DNA of 64,000 nt, taken from contig JAGYKX010000007.1 of assembly GCA_018401115.1 (NCBI GenBank), forward strand, positions 62,001 to 126,000, given 5' to 3'. Below the pieces are notes generated by a model, which saw nothing but the letters and a program-made list of their open reading frames with translations, had not been told where the DNA came from and did no database searches. Position numbers and translations under genes: made by a program. Position 1 is the stretch's first letter. Every line of letters begins with the position of its first letter. Positions 49,047 to 60,178 of the stretch are shown here, in pieces. Source of the stretch: Flavobacteriaceae bacterium. GTDB lineage: Bacteria; Bacteroidota; Bacteroidia; Flavobacteriales; Flavobacteriaceae.

Positions 49047-50285
49047 TTACTTAAGGCTTTGCACCATTCCTTTGGCTGCTAAATAAGCGGTGGTCCATGC
49101 ATTCTGAAAATTAAACCCCCCTGTTATAGCATCTATATTTAAAAGTTCTCCAGCAAAATATAAACCAGGAAATTTTTTGCTTTGAACGTCTATAAAAGAC
49201 ACTTCTTTTAATTTTATTCCACCAGCAGTCACAAACTCCTCTTTAAAAGTGCTTTTACCTTTAACTTCGAAATCTGAAGCACTTAGAATTTCTGACAGTG
49301 ATTGAAGTTGGCTTTTTGTTATATTAGCCCAAATTAAATCCGAAGGAATTTCTATATGCATTAACAAACTTTGCCACAAACGTTTAGGAAGTCCAAAAGG
49401 AACCCACTTCATCAGTGTTTTTTTAGAATCTTTTTTCTTCAAAGTATGCAGCGCTTCAAGGACCTCTTGCGCATGTTTATACTCAGGTAAAAAATTGACA
49501 CTTATAGTAAAGTTGTAGTCCAATCCATATAACAACCGCGCACCCCAAGCTGAGAGCTTTAAAATAGCAGGTCCACTAAGTCCCCAATGTGTAATAAGCA
49601 AGGGACCCTGAGCATGAAGGGCTTTTTTCTGCTTTATACCGGGCAATTTTAAATGTACCACTGCAGGAGTACTTAAACCAGCCAAACCTTCAATTCTTGG
49701 ATCTTTTATATTAAATGTAAACAAAGAGGGTACTGCAGGTTCTACCCCATGTCCTAATTCTTGGAGCATTCGAATCATTTTGGGACTGCTCCCCGTTGCC
49801 ATCAGAACCTTTTTGGCACAGTAAGTTTCTGTTGCTGTAATAATATTCCAGCCAGACGCATTGAGTGGTTCAATGGATTTAACTACGGTTTTTGAGTACA
49901 ATGTAATCCCTAGCTTCTCCCTCAAAGAAGTAAAACAATCCATGATGGCTTGAGAAGTATTGGCCACAGGGAACAATCTTCCATCTGATTCAATTTTTAA
50001 AGGGACCCCCTGTGATTCAAAAAAATCAATCACTTCCTTTGGGCCGTAATGATGGAAAGGTCCCAACAAGGCTTTTTCCCCTCTGGGGTAATTGGTCACT
50101 AAGTAATCTGGTTCCATTGCGTCGTGGGTGACGTTACACCTACCCCCACCCGATATTTTCACTTTCTCTAAGCCTAAAGCACCTTTTTCAAATAGGGCAA
50201 TTCTCAAGCTAGGGTTGAGCATAGCGGTTTGAATGGCCGCATAATATCCCGCTGCACCGCCTCCTATAATGGCCACGTCTATCAT
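49047..50285 (-). CDS. NAD(P)/FAD-dependent oxidoreductase, HI0933 (BaiN/RdsA) family
   Basis: VAIIGGGAAGYYAAIQ; KISGGGRCNVTH; AGELLNIDAITGGFNFQNAWTTA. Confidence 0.9.
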   Translation of the reverse strand: MIDVAIIGGGAAGYYAAIQTAMLNPSLRIALFEKGALGLEKVKISGGGRCNVTHDAMEPDYLVTNYPRGEKALLGPFHHYGPKEVIDFFESQGVPLKIESDGRLFPVANTSQAIMDCFTSLREKLGITLYSKTVVKSIEPLNASGWNIITATETYCAKKVLMATGSSPKMIRMLQELGHGVEPAVPSLFTFNIKDPRIEGLAGLSTPAVVHLKLPGIKQKKALHAQGPLLITHWGLSGPAILKLSAWGARLLYGLDYNFTISVNFLPEYKHAQEVLEALHTLKKKDSKKTLMKWVPFGLPKRLWQSLLMHIEIPSDLIWANITKSQLQSLSEILSASDFEVKGKSTFKEEFVTAGGIKLKEVSFIDVQSKKFPGLYFAGELLNIDAITGGFNFQNAWTTAYLAAKGMVQSLK

Positions 50286-51064
50286 TAAAAAGAACGGTCA
50301 GGAAAGTTTGTAAAAATAGCGTCTACACCCAGTTTCTTTACATTTTTTAAATCTTTTGGAGCATTGACCGTCCAGGTATATACTTTAAAACCAGCTGCGT
50401 GTATTTGCGTCACAATAGCTGCGTCTAAATCCTTGAAATACGGATTAATTGACACCGCACTAAGTTCTTTGGCCATTGGAATAGCCTCTAATGGATGTGC
50501 TTCTGTAAGAACTCCAATGGAAATCTCAGGAAGTAAGTCCCTTGTTTCCAGAAGTAAGTTCCAATCAAAACTAGAAATCAAAAGATCTTTTTCTTTCCAA
50601 GTGCCGTTCGAAAGATACACTTTTAGTAATCTAGCCACTGGAGCGGCGGTATTAGGGCCTTTAAGTTCAATATTTAATGCGGCCCTTCCAGCCAATTGAT
50701 CCAAAACAGTCTGTAAAAGGGGTATGCTATGGTCTCCTTTTAGAATGACTTCTTGCAGCGCTTCCCATGTAAAGGAAGTAATAGAACCAGAGGCATTAGA
50801 CAAGCGATCCAATTCATTGTCATGAAATACAACCAATTCACCGCTGGCTATCTGAAAAACATCTATTTCTATCATAGGTGCTCCTAACGTTACCGCTTTA
50901 TCAATAGAAGCTATAGTATTTTCAGTTTCATAACCCATTGCACCTCTGTGCCCTATAATCATCGGATTTTTAGTTTTCCCCATAGTACATGAATATAACA
51001 TTATCACTAAAAAAACCCAAAAAAACCTATTGATCAGTGTATGATATGAAAATTGCTTTATCAT
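50285..51064 (-). CDS. Glycerophosphodiester phosphodiesterase
   Basis: IGHRGAMGYETENTIASIDKA; IEIDV; VYTWTVNAPKD. Confidence 0.92.
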   Translation of the reverse strand: MIKQFSYHTLINRFFWVFLVIMLYSCTMGKTKNPMIIGHRGAMGYETENTIASIDKAVTLGAPMIEIDVFQIASGELVVFHDNELDRLSNASGSITSFTWEALQEVILKGDHSIPLLQTVLDQLAGRAALNIELKGPNTAAPVARLLKVYLSNGTWKEKDLLISSFDWNLLLETRDLLPEISIGVLTEAHPLEAIPMAKELSAVSINPYFKDLDAAIVTQIHAAGFKVYTWTVNAPKDLKNVKKLGVDAIFTNFPDRSF

Positions 51065-53373
51065 AACCGAACTACTTCACAAGGCGTTCCTGGATAAAGA
51101 ACCTGTCTGATTCCAGAAACCCTAATAGACATTTCTGTATCTCCATTAAGTTTAAAAATAGTTTTATCAGGTCCTACAGTCACCTGGATAATTCTATTTC
51201 TAAAATTGAGTTTGAAAGAATAACTTTTCCATTGTTTTGGAATTCTAGGGGTAAAAGAAAGCTTGTCTTCTACAATCCTCATTCCTGCAAATCCCTCTAC
51301 TATACTCATCCAAGTTCCAGCCATTGAAGTAATGTGAAGTCCTTCCTCTACCTCCTTATTATAATCGTCTAAATCCAATCTAGAGGTTCTGAGATAGAAA
51401 TTATAGGCCTGTTCCATGCGACCTAACTTAGCAGCCTGAATAGAGTGTACACAAGGGGAAAGTGAAGATTCATGTACCGTAAAAGGTTCATAAAAATCAA
51501 AATGTCGTTCTAGAGCGTCCAAACTAAATTGGTCTTCAAAAAAGTAAAACCCTTGAAGTACGTCTGCTTGTTTTATATAGGGAGACCTTAAAATCCTATC
51601 CCAGCTCCACTTTTGATTAATGGGGCGGTCTAATTTGCTCAATTCAGTTACAGGAAGTAGCTCTTTGTCTAAAAAACCATCTTGTTGCAAGAATATGTCC
51701 AAAGCTTGGTCCTTTGGATAATACATGTTTTTAGAAACTTTCTGCCACTGATCTATCTCAGCACCCTTTAATTTTGTGACCCCCATAATCCTGTTGTAAT
51801 CTTCAGGATACCCCTCTTTTACCTTTTGAATTTGAGTAGTCGCATATGCAATACACCAGCTCGCCAAGTAGTTAGTGTACCAGTTGTTATTGACATTATT
51901 CTCATATTCATTAGGCCCTGTAACCCCGAGAATTACATAGGCATTTTTAGCGGTTGAAAAGGTAGCCCTCTGGTGCCAAAATCTGGCAATTCCAATGAGC
52001 ACTTCCAATCCCATTTCTGGAATATAACTATAGTCTCCTGTGTACCTGTAATAGTTAAAAATAGCAAAAGCTATAGCGCCATTTCTATGAATTTCCTCAA
52101 ATGTTATTTCCCATTCATTGTGGCACTCCTCTCCATTCATTGTCACCATAGGATACAGTGCGGCACCATTTGAAAATCCTAATTTAGCCGCATTTTCAAT
52201 GGCTTTATCCAATTGATTATACCTGTATTGAAGTAAGTTTCTAGCCACTTTTTGGTCTTTTGTAGCCATGTAAAAAGGAATGCAATAGGCTTCGGTATCC
52301 CAATAGGTACTCCCTCCGTATTTCTCCCCTGTAAATCCTTTCGGACCAATATTTAAAGTAGCATCTTTTCCAGTGTAGGTTTGATTGAGTTGAAATATGT
52401 TAAAACGGATCCCTTGCTGGGCTTTAACATCTCCGTCTATGACAATATCTGCTCTATCCCAAATGGCTTTCCAAGCATCTGCTTGGGCTGCTTTTAAGGC
52501 CTCATAACCGGCCCATGTCGCTCTGCCTGCAACCTCAAAAACAGCTGCTTCTAAAGTGCCTGTCACTTTACGATCTAAAATATATCCCCCATATTTATAG
52601 GTAGTGAGTGTTTCTCCACATTCCAGGGCTGTTTTAAAGAGATGTCCCACAGCCAATTCACCCTCCATGGTCTGGCTGGAGGATATCTTTTCAGTAGCAT
52701 TTAAATAAACTTCTGTGGCTTGATAAGTGGCAGTTTTAAAGTTTGTTTTATTGGTTTGGGCTTCTATAAAAGCAATGTTCTCTTTTGCGTTTACCGAAGT
52801 AGTCTGCCAAAAAGCGTCGTCCCAATTGGAATCCTCATTTTTCACGCTACTATCCAAAAAACTTTTAATCTCAATATCTGCGGCACCTTCTAAAAGGGTG
52901 ATTTTATATTCAATAGCACCAATACTGTCTTGAGCCAAACTTAAAAAACGAGTGCTTTCTACCCGCAAGCGAGTTCCATCTGTAAGGGTTAGTTCAAAAG
53001 ATCGTAACAAAAGCCCAGTTTGCATCTGAAGTTCCCTTTTGAAGGCATGAACTTCTTTGGCGGTGTAAAGGTCTAAATCCTGACCGTTGACTTTAATGTA
53101 AATCCCAATCCAACTAGGCGCATTCAGCACCTTGGCAAAATACTCCGGATAGCCATTTTTCCACCAGCCTACCCTAGTCTTATCTGGGTAGTACACTCCA
53201 CCTATATAACTGCCTTGAAAAGTAGGTCCTGAATAATACTCTTCAAAATTAGCCCTCTGGCCCATAGCGCCATTACCAATGCTAAACAGACTTTCTGAAG
53301 ATTTTACTCGGCTCGGATCAAAACCCTCTTCAATTAGGGACCAAGCATTTGGTAGGATATAAGATTGATTCAT
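51061..53373 (-). CDS. Glycoside hydrolase family 65 (maltose/kojibiose phosphorylase-like)
   Basis: GFTGEKYGGSTYWDTEAYCIPFYM; VTGPNEYENNVNNNWYTN. Confidence 0.92.
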   Translation of the reverse strand: MNQSYILPNAWSLIEEGFDPSRVKSSESLFSIGNGAMGQRANFEEYYSGPTFQGSYIGGVYYPDKTRVGWWKNGYPEYFAKVLNAPSWIGIYIKVNGQDLDLYTAKEVHAFKRELQMQTGLLLRSFELTLTDGTRLRVESTRFLSLAQDSIGAIEYKITLLEGAADIEIKSFLDSSVKNEDSNWDDAFWQTTSVNAKENIAFIEAQTNKTNFKTATYQATEVYLNATEKISSSQTMEGELAVGHLFKTALECGETLTTYKYGGYILDRKVTGTLEAAVFEVAGRATWAGYEALKAAQADAWKAIWDRADIVIDGDVKAQQGIRFNIFQLNQTYTGKDATLNIGPKGFTGEKYGGSTYWDTEAYCIPFYMATKDQKVARNLLQYRYNQLDKAIENAAKLGFSNGAALYPMVTMNGEECHNEWEITFEEIHRNGAIAFAIFNYYRYTGDYSYIPEMGLEVLIGIARFWHQRATFSTAKNAYVILGVTGPNEYENNVNNNWYTNYLASWCIAYATTQIQKVKEGYPEDYNRIMGVTKLKGAEIDQWQKVSKNMYYPKDQALDIFLQQDGFLDKELLPVTELSKLDRPINQKWSWDRILRSPYIKQADVLQGFYFFEDQFSLDALERHFDFYEPFTVHESSLSPCVHSIQAAKLGRMEQAYNFYLRTSRLDLDDYNKEVEEGLHITSMAGTWMSIVEGFAGMRIVEDKLSFTPRIPKQWKSYSFKLNFRNRIIQVTVGPDKTIFKLNGDTEMSIRVSGIRQVLYPGTPCEVVRL

Positions 53374-54032
53374 GGGGTTTTTTTTGCAATTAATGATTGA
53401 ACAAATGATGGGGTTATTTCAGCAGTAGAAGCAAAACAATGGTCTGCATTGAATAGTATTGCAGGGTCTCCAATTCCCACGCAAGTCATTTTAGCTGCTT
53501 TTGCAGCTGCTACCCCAGCCTGGGCGTCTTCAAAAACTACGCAATCCTCAGGCGCCACCCCTAAGCCTTTGGCAGCTGTTAGAAACACCTCCGGATTTGG
53601 CTTAGCCATAGTTACTTCATTGCCGTCTACCAGCACGTCAAAGTAAGACAAAAGCCCTACCTTTTCCAAAATTGGCTTAGCGTTTTTACTCGCTGATCCT
53701 AGTGCAACTGGAATTTGTTGTGCTTTTAACGTTTTTAATATTTCAGTAATCCCCGGAAGAATCTCACTGTTATTCATGTGGGAAATGAGGGCTAAATAGT
53801 GGGTATTTTTATCTATGAGCCACTGTTCCTTTTCCATTTCTGTCGCTTTATATTGGGCCATTTCTAATAGCAGTTCAAGAGAGCGCACTCTAGAAACCCC
53901 TTTAAATTGCTCGTTATCTTGTTCTGTGAAATTGTAATGGAGGCTCTTGGCCAATGACTGCCATGCCTTAAAATGGTATCTGGCGGTGTCTACTATCACG
54001 CCATCTAAATCGAATATAAATCCTGTGGGCAT
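53370..54032 (-). CDS. pgmB: Beta-phosphoglucomutase
   Basis: FIFDLDGVIVDTARYHFKAW; overlaps GH65 gene by 4 bp. Confidence 0.92.
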   Translation of the reverse strand: MPTGFIFDLDGVIVDTARYHFKAWQSLAKSLHYNFTEQDNEQFKGVSRVRSLELLLEMAQYKATEMEKEQWLIDKNTHYLALISHMNNSEILPGITEILKTLKAQQIPVALGSASKNAKPILEKVGLLSYFDVLVDGNEVTMAKPNPEVFLTAAKGLGVAPEDCVVFEDAQAGVAAAKAAKMTCVGIGDPAILFNADHCFASTAEITPSFVQSLIAKKTP

Positions 54033-54086
54033 AAAATAAGCTGCTTTTTTAATATTTTGAAATTCCCTATAAAGGTTCTTAATATA

Positions 54087-55103
54087 CTATAAGGTAGAGG
54101 CCCTTTCTATTAAAGTAGGTTCTAATACGGTGGTATTAAAAGTTTCCTCCTCATTTTCTGACTCTACTTTTTCTATGAGCATTCTAGCCGCTTCTTCACC
54201 CATTAATTCACCGTGTTGGGCTATAGTAGTTAAAGAGGGCATGGCAAATTTAGAGAGCAGTCCGTCTGTAAAACCAATAAAAGAAATATCTTCAGGAATT
54301 CGTTTGTTCATTCCATGTGCTAACCTCATGGCGTGAATGGCGAATATTTCGTTGACACAAAGAACGGCATCGACCTCTTGGTCCTTAAAAAAAGTGTCAA
54401 AAGCAGACGCTTCTACCTCCATAGAGGGCAGCTTTAAGATCAAAGACTCCTCTAGGGGAATATTGTAATGGGACAAGGCCTTTTTATAACCTTTGGTCCT
54501 GGCCATTCCCACACTTAAATAGTCATCTGTAGTGATTAATGCAATCTTTTTCTTACCACTCTCCACAAACTTTTTCACGGCTAAAAAAGCCCCCTGAGCG
54601 TCATCTATAACCACTTTGTCGCAATTAATATGATCTGTTACTCGGTCAAACATGACCATAGGAATACCTTGATCTGTGACCTCTTTAATATGACTGTAGT
54701 CATTTTTCTGTTGTGTCTCTGTAGAAAGCGACATGATAAATCCGTCTATAGAACCATTAGCTAGGAGCTCCATATTAATTACTTCGCGCTCATAGCCCTC
54801 GTTAGAGACACAAACCAACACATTATAGCCCTTTGCATTGGCATACTTTTCTATGCCTCGAATCACTGTTGTGAAAAAATGGTGTACAATATCTGGAATA
54901 ATCACCCCAATGTTTTTGGTGCGCCTATTTTTTAAGCTCACCGCAATATTGTTGGGTTTGTAATTATACAACTTGGCAAAGGCTTGAATCTTGTCTTTAG
55001 TATCCCTACTAATTTCTTCACTATTTTTAAGTGCCTTAGACACGGTAGATATAGACACTTCTAATTCTCTCGCAATGTCCTTGAGGGTGATTTTTGGTTT
55101 CAA
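54087..55103 (-). CDS. LacI family transcriptional regulator
   Basis: ITLKDIARELEVSISTVSKALKNSEEIS; periplasmic-binding-like C-terminus. Confidence 0.93.
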   Translation of the reverse strand: MKPKITLKDIARELEVSISTVSKALKNSEEISRDTKDKIQAFAKLYNYKPNNIAVSLKNRRTKNIGVIIPDIVHHFFTTVIRGIEKYANAKGYNVLVCVSNEGYEREVINMELLANGSIDGFIMSLSTETQQKNDYSHIKEVTDQGIPMVMFDRVTDHINCDKVVIDDAQGAFLAVKKFVESGKKKIALITTDDYLSVGMARTKGYKKALSHYNIPLEESLILKLPSMEVEASAFDTFFKDQEVDAVLCVNEIFAIHAMRLAHGMNKRIPEDISFIGFTDGLLSKFAMPSLTTIAQHGELMGEEAARMLIEKVESENEEETFNTTVLEPTLIERASTL

Positions 55104-55358
55104 AAGTTCTCAGATTTAAGTGCAAGTTAATATTCTTATATATAAGGTTAAACAATTCAAAGGCAATTTTGTGGCATAGGTTAAGAAAAGGTTAAAAAAA
55201 ACAGGCTGCTAAACCAAAAAAATAGGATCTATTATTATTAATTTCCTATATTTGAGAGGATTTTATGTTAAAACAACAATTGCAGGCCAATTTTTTACGA
55301 GCTTAATAATGTATAGCCAAGTGTATTGTCACATTGACAATATGCAGTAGTTATTAAC

Positions 55359-55374
55359 ACGAAAACGGTTTCGT
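55359..55374. promoter_or_regulatory. Candidate LacI-family operator
   Basis: ACGAAAACGGTTTCGT, near-perfect dyad with central CG, in the lacI-susC intergenic region. Confidence 0.55.
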
Positions 55375-55469
55375 AACATTTTTGAAAACATATTGTTTCC
55401 TATTTAACAGAAAATTTACATATGTTTAACGCTTAAACTAAAATTAACTAAACTTAAAATTAACTATTT

Positions 55470-58400
55470 ATGAAAATTATGCTACTCAAAAGCTTTTTGT
55501 TAGTTGGAGCCATTATGTGCTTTGGCTTGGCAAAAGCACAGACAGTATCTGGTAATGTTTCTGACAACAATGGCCCTTTATTAGGTGCATCTGTAGTCGT
55601 TAAAGGTACTGCCAATGGAACAACAGCAGATTTTGATGGTAACTTTACCATTCAAGCTGGAAGCGGTGACATCTTGGTGTTCTCTTATGTAGGGTACACA
55701 GCGCAAGAAGTTGCTGTAGGTAACCAAACTATTATTAACGTAGTATTGGTAGCCAACAATGAATTGGATGAAGTAATCGTTACTGGTTATGGAGGTCAAA
55801 AAGAAAAGGAGATTACTTCAGCAGTGGTATCTGTAGGAGAAGAAGAGTTTAACCAAGGACAGGTAAACGACCCTGCTCAATTACTACAAGGTAAAGTTGC
55901 TGGTCTTCAGATCTACAACAAAGGAGGAAACCCTAACGCTGGCGCTCAGATTCGTTTGAGAGGTCTTTCTACCGTTGGAGCGAACTCTTCTCCACTAGTA
56001 GTTATTGATGGAGTTATTGGGGCTTCTTTAGCCAACGTAGATCCAAGTGATATTGCTAATATTAGTGTTTTAAAGGATGCTTCTGCAGCTGCGATCTACG
56101 GATCTCGTGGTTCCTCAGGGGTTATTCTTGTAACAACAAAAGCTGGTGTTGCTGGAGAAACTAAGATTTCTTACAATGTACAGTATTCTTCTGCTGACAG
56201 ATTAAATACAATAGACGTAATGTCCGCAGATGAATTTAGAGCGGCTGGAGGTCGTGACTTGGGTGCAACAACCAACTGGTTGGATGAAGTAACAAGAACT
56301 GCTGCTTCTACGATCCACAACGTATCTATGTCAGGTGGTAATGGTTCTACCAGCTACCGTGTTTCTGCCAACTACAGAGATGTAGAGGGTATCTTAGTAA
56401 ATAATGGGTTTACTCAAATGAATGCACGTTTAAACTTCTCTACAAGAACTTTGAATGACAAATTAAAAATTGAGTTCTCGTCTTCTTTTACAGATAGAAA
56501 CCAACAGAATGGATTCAGTGAAGCGTTGCGTTATGCTACTTTATACAACCCAACTGCGCCAGTTTTAGCAGTAGATGCTCCTTATGCATTTAACGGTGAC
56601 CAATTTGGCGGTTATTTTGAAACTTTAGGTTTATTTGACTCATTCAACCCTGTTTCTATTGCCAATCAAAATATTAATGATGGTAAAAAAGTGGAGTACA
56701 ACTACTCTGCAAACTTTACTTACAGCTTAACTGATGATCTAGATGTTCATTTTAATGCAGCGAATCAGTTGTCTAAATACGGAAACAGATTGTACTACAG
56801 AGGAACCTCACTTTGGAATGGTGGTGCTGCATCTCCTTCTAGAAAAGGTTCTGCTACATTGTACAACGATGAGTACAATTTTAGATTATACGAAGCTTAC
56901 GCTACTTGGAATAAATCTTTCGGTAACTCTAACTTAGTATTAACTGGAGGTTATTCTTACCAAAAACAAAACTTTAACTCTCACTCAGTGACTGTTGGAG
57001 ATTTCCCAACTGGAGATTTTGACTACATTAATGCTATTGAGTTAGGACAGGATTTACTAAACCAAGGTTTTGTAGGTGCTAATTCTGACATGGCTCCAGA
57101 CAATGAAATTGAAGCTTACTTTTTAAGAGCTAACTTAACTATTGGAGACAATTTATTTGTTAACGCTTCTGTGAGAAGAGAAGGTTCTACTAAATTTGGT
57201 GAAGGCAACAAATACGGTACTTTCCCTGCAATTGGACTAGGAACTGACTTAAACAAATACTTAAATCTTGAAGGTGTTAATCAGTTAAAAGCTAGAGTTT
57301 CTTATGGGGTAACGGGTAACGTACCTGCAGGAAATGGATTGTCTCAGGAAGTGAGAGGATTTGGATGGGCCGGTGGTGGCACCTCTGGAGGAAGTACTTT
57401 TTTAGTAAGGGCTGCTAATCCTGACCTTAAATGGGAAGAAAAATCTGAGATTAACTTTGGTATAGATTTTAGTACAGACAGATTCTCTGCTTCTTTTGAC
57501 TTATACGAGCAAACTTCTAGTGATTTTATCTTAGACAGACAAGTAGATGCTACTGTTTTTGGTTTTGACAGAAGATTTGAAAACGCTGGACAAGTTACTT
57601 CTAAAGGAGTTGAATTGGCCGTGAACTACGACTTAGTAAAAGGTGATGGTGTTAACTATAACACTGGAATTGTGTGGTCTACAAACCAGACTATCTTGGA
57701 TGAATATGTTTCTGAACAAGAACGTTTTGCTAACTTAGGTGCGCCTGGTCAAAATGATACTTATGCCATCCGTGTTAAAGTAGGAGAAGAAATTGGACAG
57801 ATCTATGCGCCAGTATGGGATGGAACTGTGACTAATGGATCTCAAAATTTCGTAGATGTTAACGGAGATGGTGTCATTAACACCAACCAAGCTAACATGT
57901 TAAACGACGACGCAGATTTCGCTGTAGTAGGAAGAGGTACTCCTGATTTTGAATTGGGATGGACAAACCAAATTACATTTGGCGAGTGGTCTGTAAATGC
58001 TTTCTTTAGAGGAGCCTTCGGACATAGCTTAGTGAACACATTCCGTGTATTTTATGAGCCAAGAGTTGGTTCACAAAAATCTTATAACTACATCAATACT
58101 GAGTTAGCTAACCCAGAAATCACTAATGCGCAATTCTCTTCTTTATATGTAGAGAAAGCAGATTTCTTTAAATTAGACAACTTAACAGTAGCTAGAAACT
58201 TAAACTTAAATAGCAGTCTTATTGACAGAGCTACTTTATCTTTAAACGTTCAAAATGCTTTTGTTTTAACAAAGTACACTGGATCCGATCCAGAGCCATC
58301 TTTATCGGACAATGGAAATGTGTTGGCTCCAGGTATGGACAGAAGAAACAACTTCTACTCTGCTCGTACATTCACTGTAGGACTTAACATTAACTTTTAA
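55470..58400 (+). CDS. SusC/RagA family TonB-linked outer membrane protein
   Basis: Carboxypeptidase-like domain VSGNVSDNNGPLLGASVVVKGT; LQGKVAGLQI; SVLKDASAAAIYGSRGSSGVILVTTK. Confidence 0.95.
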   Translation: MKIMLLKSFLLVGAIMCFGLAKAQTVSGNVSDNNGPLLGASVVVKGTANGTTADFDGNFTIQAGSGDILVFSYVGYTAQEVAVGNQTIINVVLVANNELDEVIVTGYGGQKEKEITSAVVSVGEEEFNQGQVNDPAQLLQGKVAGLQIYNKGGNPNAGAQIRLRGLSTVGANSSPLVVIDGVIGASLANVDPSDIANISVLKDASAAAIYGSRGSSGVILVTTKAGVAGETKISYNVQYSSADRLNTIDVMSADEFRAAGGRDLGATTNWLDEVTRTAASTIHNVSMSGGNGSTSYRVSANYRDVEGILVNNGFTQMNARLNFSTRTLNDKLKIEFSSSFTDRNQQNGFSEALRYATLYNPTAPVLAVDAPYAFNGDQFGGYFETLGLFDSFNPVSIANQNINDGKKVEYNYSANFTYSLTDDLDVHFNAANQLSKYGNRLYYRGTSLWNGGAASPSRKGSATLYNDEYNFRLYEAYATWNKSFGNSNLVLTGGYSYQKQNFNSHSVTVGDFPTGDFDYINAIELGQDLLNQGFVGANSDMAPDNEIEAYFLRANLTIGDNLFVNASVRREGSTKFGEGNKYGTFPAIGLGTDLNKYLNLEGVNQLKARVSYGVTGNVPAGNGLSQEVRGFGWAGGGTSGGSTFLVRAANPDLKWEEKSEINFGIDFSTDRFSASFDLYEQTSSDFILDRQVDATVFGFDRRFENAGQVTSKGVELAVNYDLVKGDGVNYNTGIVWSTNQTILDEYVSEQERFANLGAPGQNDTYAIRVKVGEEIGQIYAPVWDGTVTNGSQNFVDVNGDGVINTNQANMLNDDADFAVVGRGTPDFELGWTNQITFGEWSVNAFFRGAFGHSLVNTFRVFYEPRVGSQKSYNYINTELANPEITNAQFSSLYVEKADFFKLDNLTVARNLNLNSSLIDRATLSLNVQNAFVLTKYTGSDPEPSLSDNGNVLAPGMDRRNNFYSARTFTVGLNINF

Positions 58401-58412
58401 AAAAAATTACAT

Positions 58413-60020
58413 ATGAAAACTTTTAACAAAATACTTTTAGGTATAGGACTTGTAAGTTTAACTTACTCTTGTACTGATTTAGAGGAAGATTTGGTAGGGG
58501 ATTTGACTACTGACTTTACTGTAGACGGGGTAACAAACCAGTCTTTCAGTGGTAGTGCTTTTACCGTATCTGATGGACTTACTTCTGCCTTCGGAGCACT
58601 TAGAGGAACTGGAAGTGCAGGACACGGAGGGTACTTCTCTGTGCAATCTGTTTCCTCTGATGAAATGGCCGTAACCCAAAAAGGGGGTGACTGGTATGAC
58701 GGTGGAATCTGGTTAGACATTCACAGACATACACAAACAGCTGCTAACGGACCAATCAAAGATACTTGGAATGGTGGTTATAACGCTATAGCTCAAGTAA
58801 ACAATGCTATTGAAAATGGAGGATTAGATGCAAACTTAATGGCACAAGCCAAAGTATTACGTGCTTATTTACACTGGAGGTTATTAGATCTTTATGGCCG
58901 TATCCGTTATGTAGATGAGAATGGTACTTCTGCTCAATTAACTAGAACTGCTGGTTTTGAGCGTATTGAAGGAGAAATACTTTCTGCTTTAGGTATTTCT
59001 TCAGTGTCTGCAGGAATGGACTTAAGTGGTTCTGCACTAACTACAGCAGACGTTAAGTATAGAATTAACCAATTTGGTGCTCTAGGTATCTTGGCTAAAT
59101 TATACTTAAACGCTGAGATTTACACAGGTACTGCCAGATGGCAAGAAGCACATGATGCAGCTGATTATATAATCTCTAATGGCTCTTATAGATTGTCTGA
59201 CAGTTCTGTATCTGTACCAAACCCGTCTAAGAGACCTGCGGTTTCTACAGATGCTGAGAGTTTAACAGGATATGCAGCAGTATTCTCACCTTCAAACTAT
59301 GACAATCCAGAAATTATCTGGTCTATAGAATATGACGAGGCAACAGCAGGAGGAATGAACTTCCACCAAATGTCTTTACACTATGCGTCTCAGTTTACTT
59401 ACTTATTCCAAGACCAACCTTGGAATGGTTACTCTGCTTTAGAGGAGTTTTACAACTCTTATGAAGACGGAGATGCACGTAAAGAAGCTAACTTTATTAT
59501 TGGCCCACAAACAGACTTCGGTGGAAGTGTGGTGGTAGATTTAGCCTCTGATAGTAGTGATCCGGCTATTAACTACTCTTCTTCAATCAATGAATTAGAG
59601 CCAAATGCTGGAAGAACTGATGGTGCTAGATTAGGTAAATTCTCTTTTAAAAACTTTGCTAGACCTGACTTAGATAATGACTATCCTATCGTGAGATTAG
59701 GTGATGTTTACTTAATGAGAGCAGAAGCAAAAGCCAGAGTAGTAGGAGACTGGTCTATGGCTGCAGCAGACGTAAACACAGTAAGAGCAAGAGCAGGTGT
59801 TTCTGCACTTGGTTCTATTACCGCAGATTCTTTCTTAGCAGAAAGAGGCCGTGAAATGTTTATGGAAAGTTCAAGAAGATCTGACTTAATTCGTTTTGGA
59901 AAATGGAATGACGCTTGGTGGGAAAAAACAAATTCTGATGCATACAGAATTGTAATGCCTATCCCTGCAGATGCTATTCAGAACTCTAACGGAGCATTAA
60001 CACAAAACCAAGGGTACTAA
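58413..60020 (+). CDS. RagB/SusD family lipoprotein
   Basis: Lipobox SLTYSC; LRAYLHWRLLDLYGRI; DVYLMRAEAKAR; RGREMFMESSRRSDLIRFGKW. Confidence 0.95.
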   Translation: MKTFNKILLGIGLVSLTYSCTDLEEDLVGDLTTDFTVDGVTNQSFSGSAFTVSDGLTSAFGALRGTGSAGHGGYFSVQSVSSDEMAVTQKGGDWYDGGIWLDIHRHTQTAANGPIKDTWNGGYNAIAQVNNAIENGGLDANLMAQAKVLRAYLHWRLLDLYGRIRYVDENGTSAQLTRTAGFERIEGEILSALGISSVSAGMDLSGSALTTADVKYRINQFGALGILAKLYLNAEIYTGTARWQEAHDAADYIISNGSYRLSDSSVSVPNPSKRPAVSTDAESLTGYAAVFSPSNYDNPEIIWSIEYDEATAGGMNFHQMSLHYASQFTYLFQDQPWNGYSALEEFYNSYEDGDARKEANFIIGPQTDFGGSVVVDLASDSSDPAINYSSSINELEPNAGRTDGARLGKFSFKNFARPDLDNDYPIVRLGDVYLMRAEAKARVVGDWSMAAADVNTVRARAGVSALGSITADSFLAERGREMFMESSRRSDLIRFGKWNDAWWEKTNSDAYRIVMPIPADAIQNSNGALTQNQGY

Positions 60021-60040
60021 TCCTTCGTTTATATCTCATA

Positions 60041-60071
60041 AAAGGCGGCCCAATGGGCCGCCTTTTTTTTT
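60041..60071 (+). terminator. Intrinsic terminator after susCD
   Basis: aaaggcggccc-aat-gggccgcctttttttttt. Confidence 0.93.
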
Positions 60072-60178
60072 GCGATAAATGTAAAATTAGAAGTTTCGCA
60101 TCTTGAAAAAAAGAAGAATTTTAGGTATATTGCTCCGCATACCAACCTCCCTTAACTACCTTATAAATAAAACTATTT

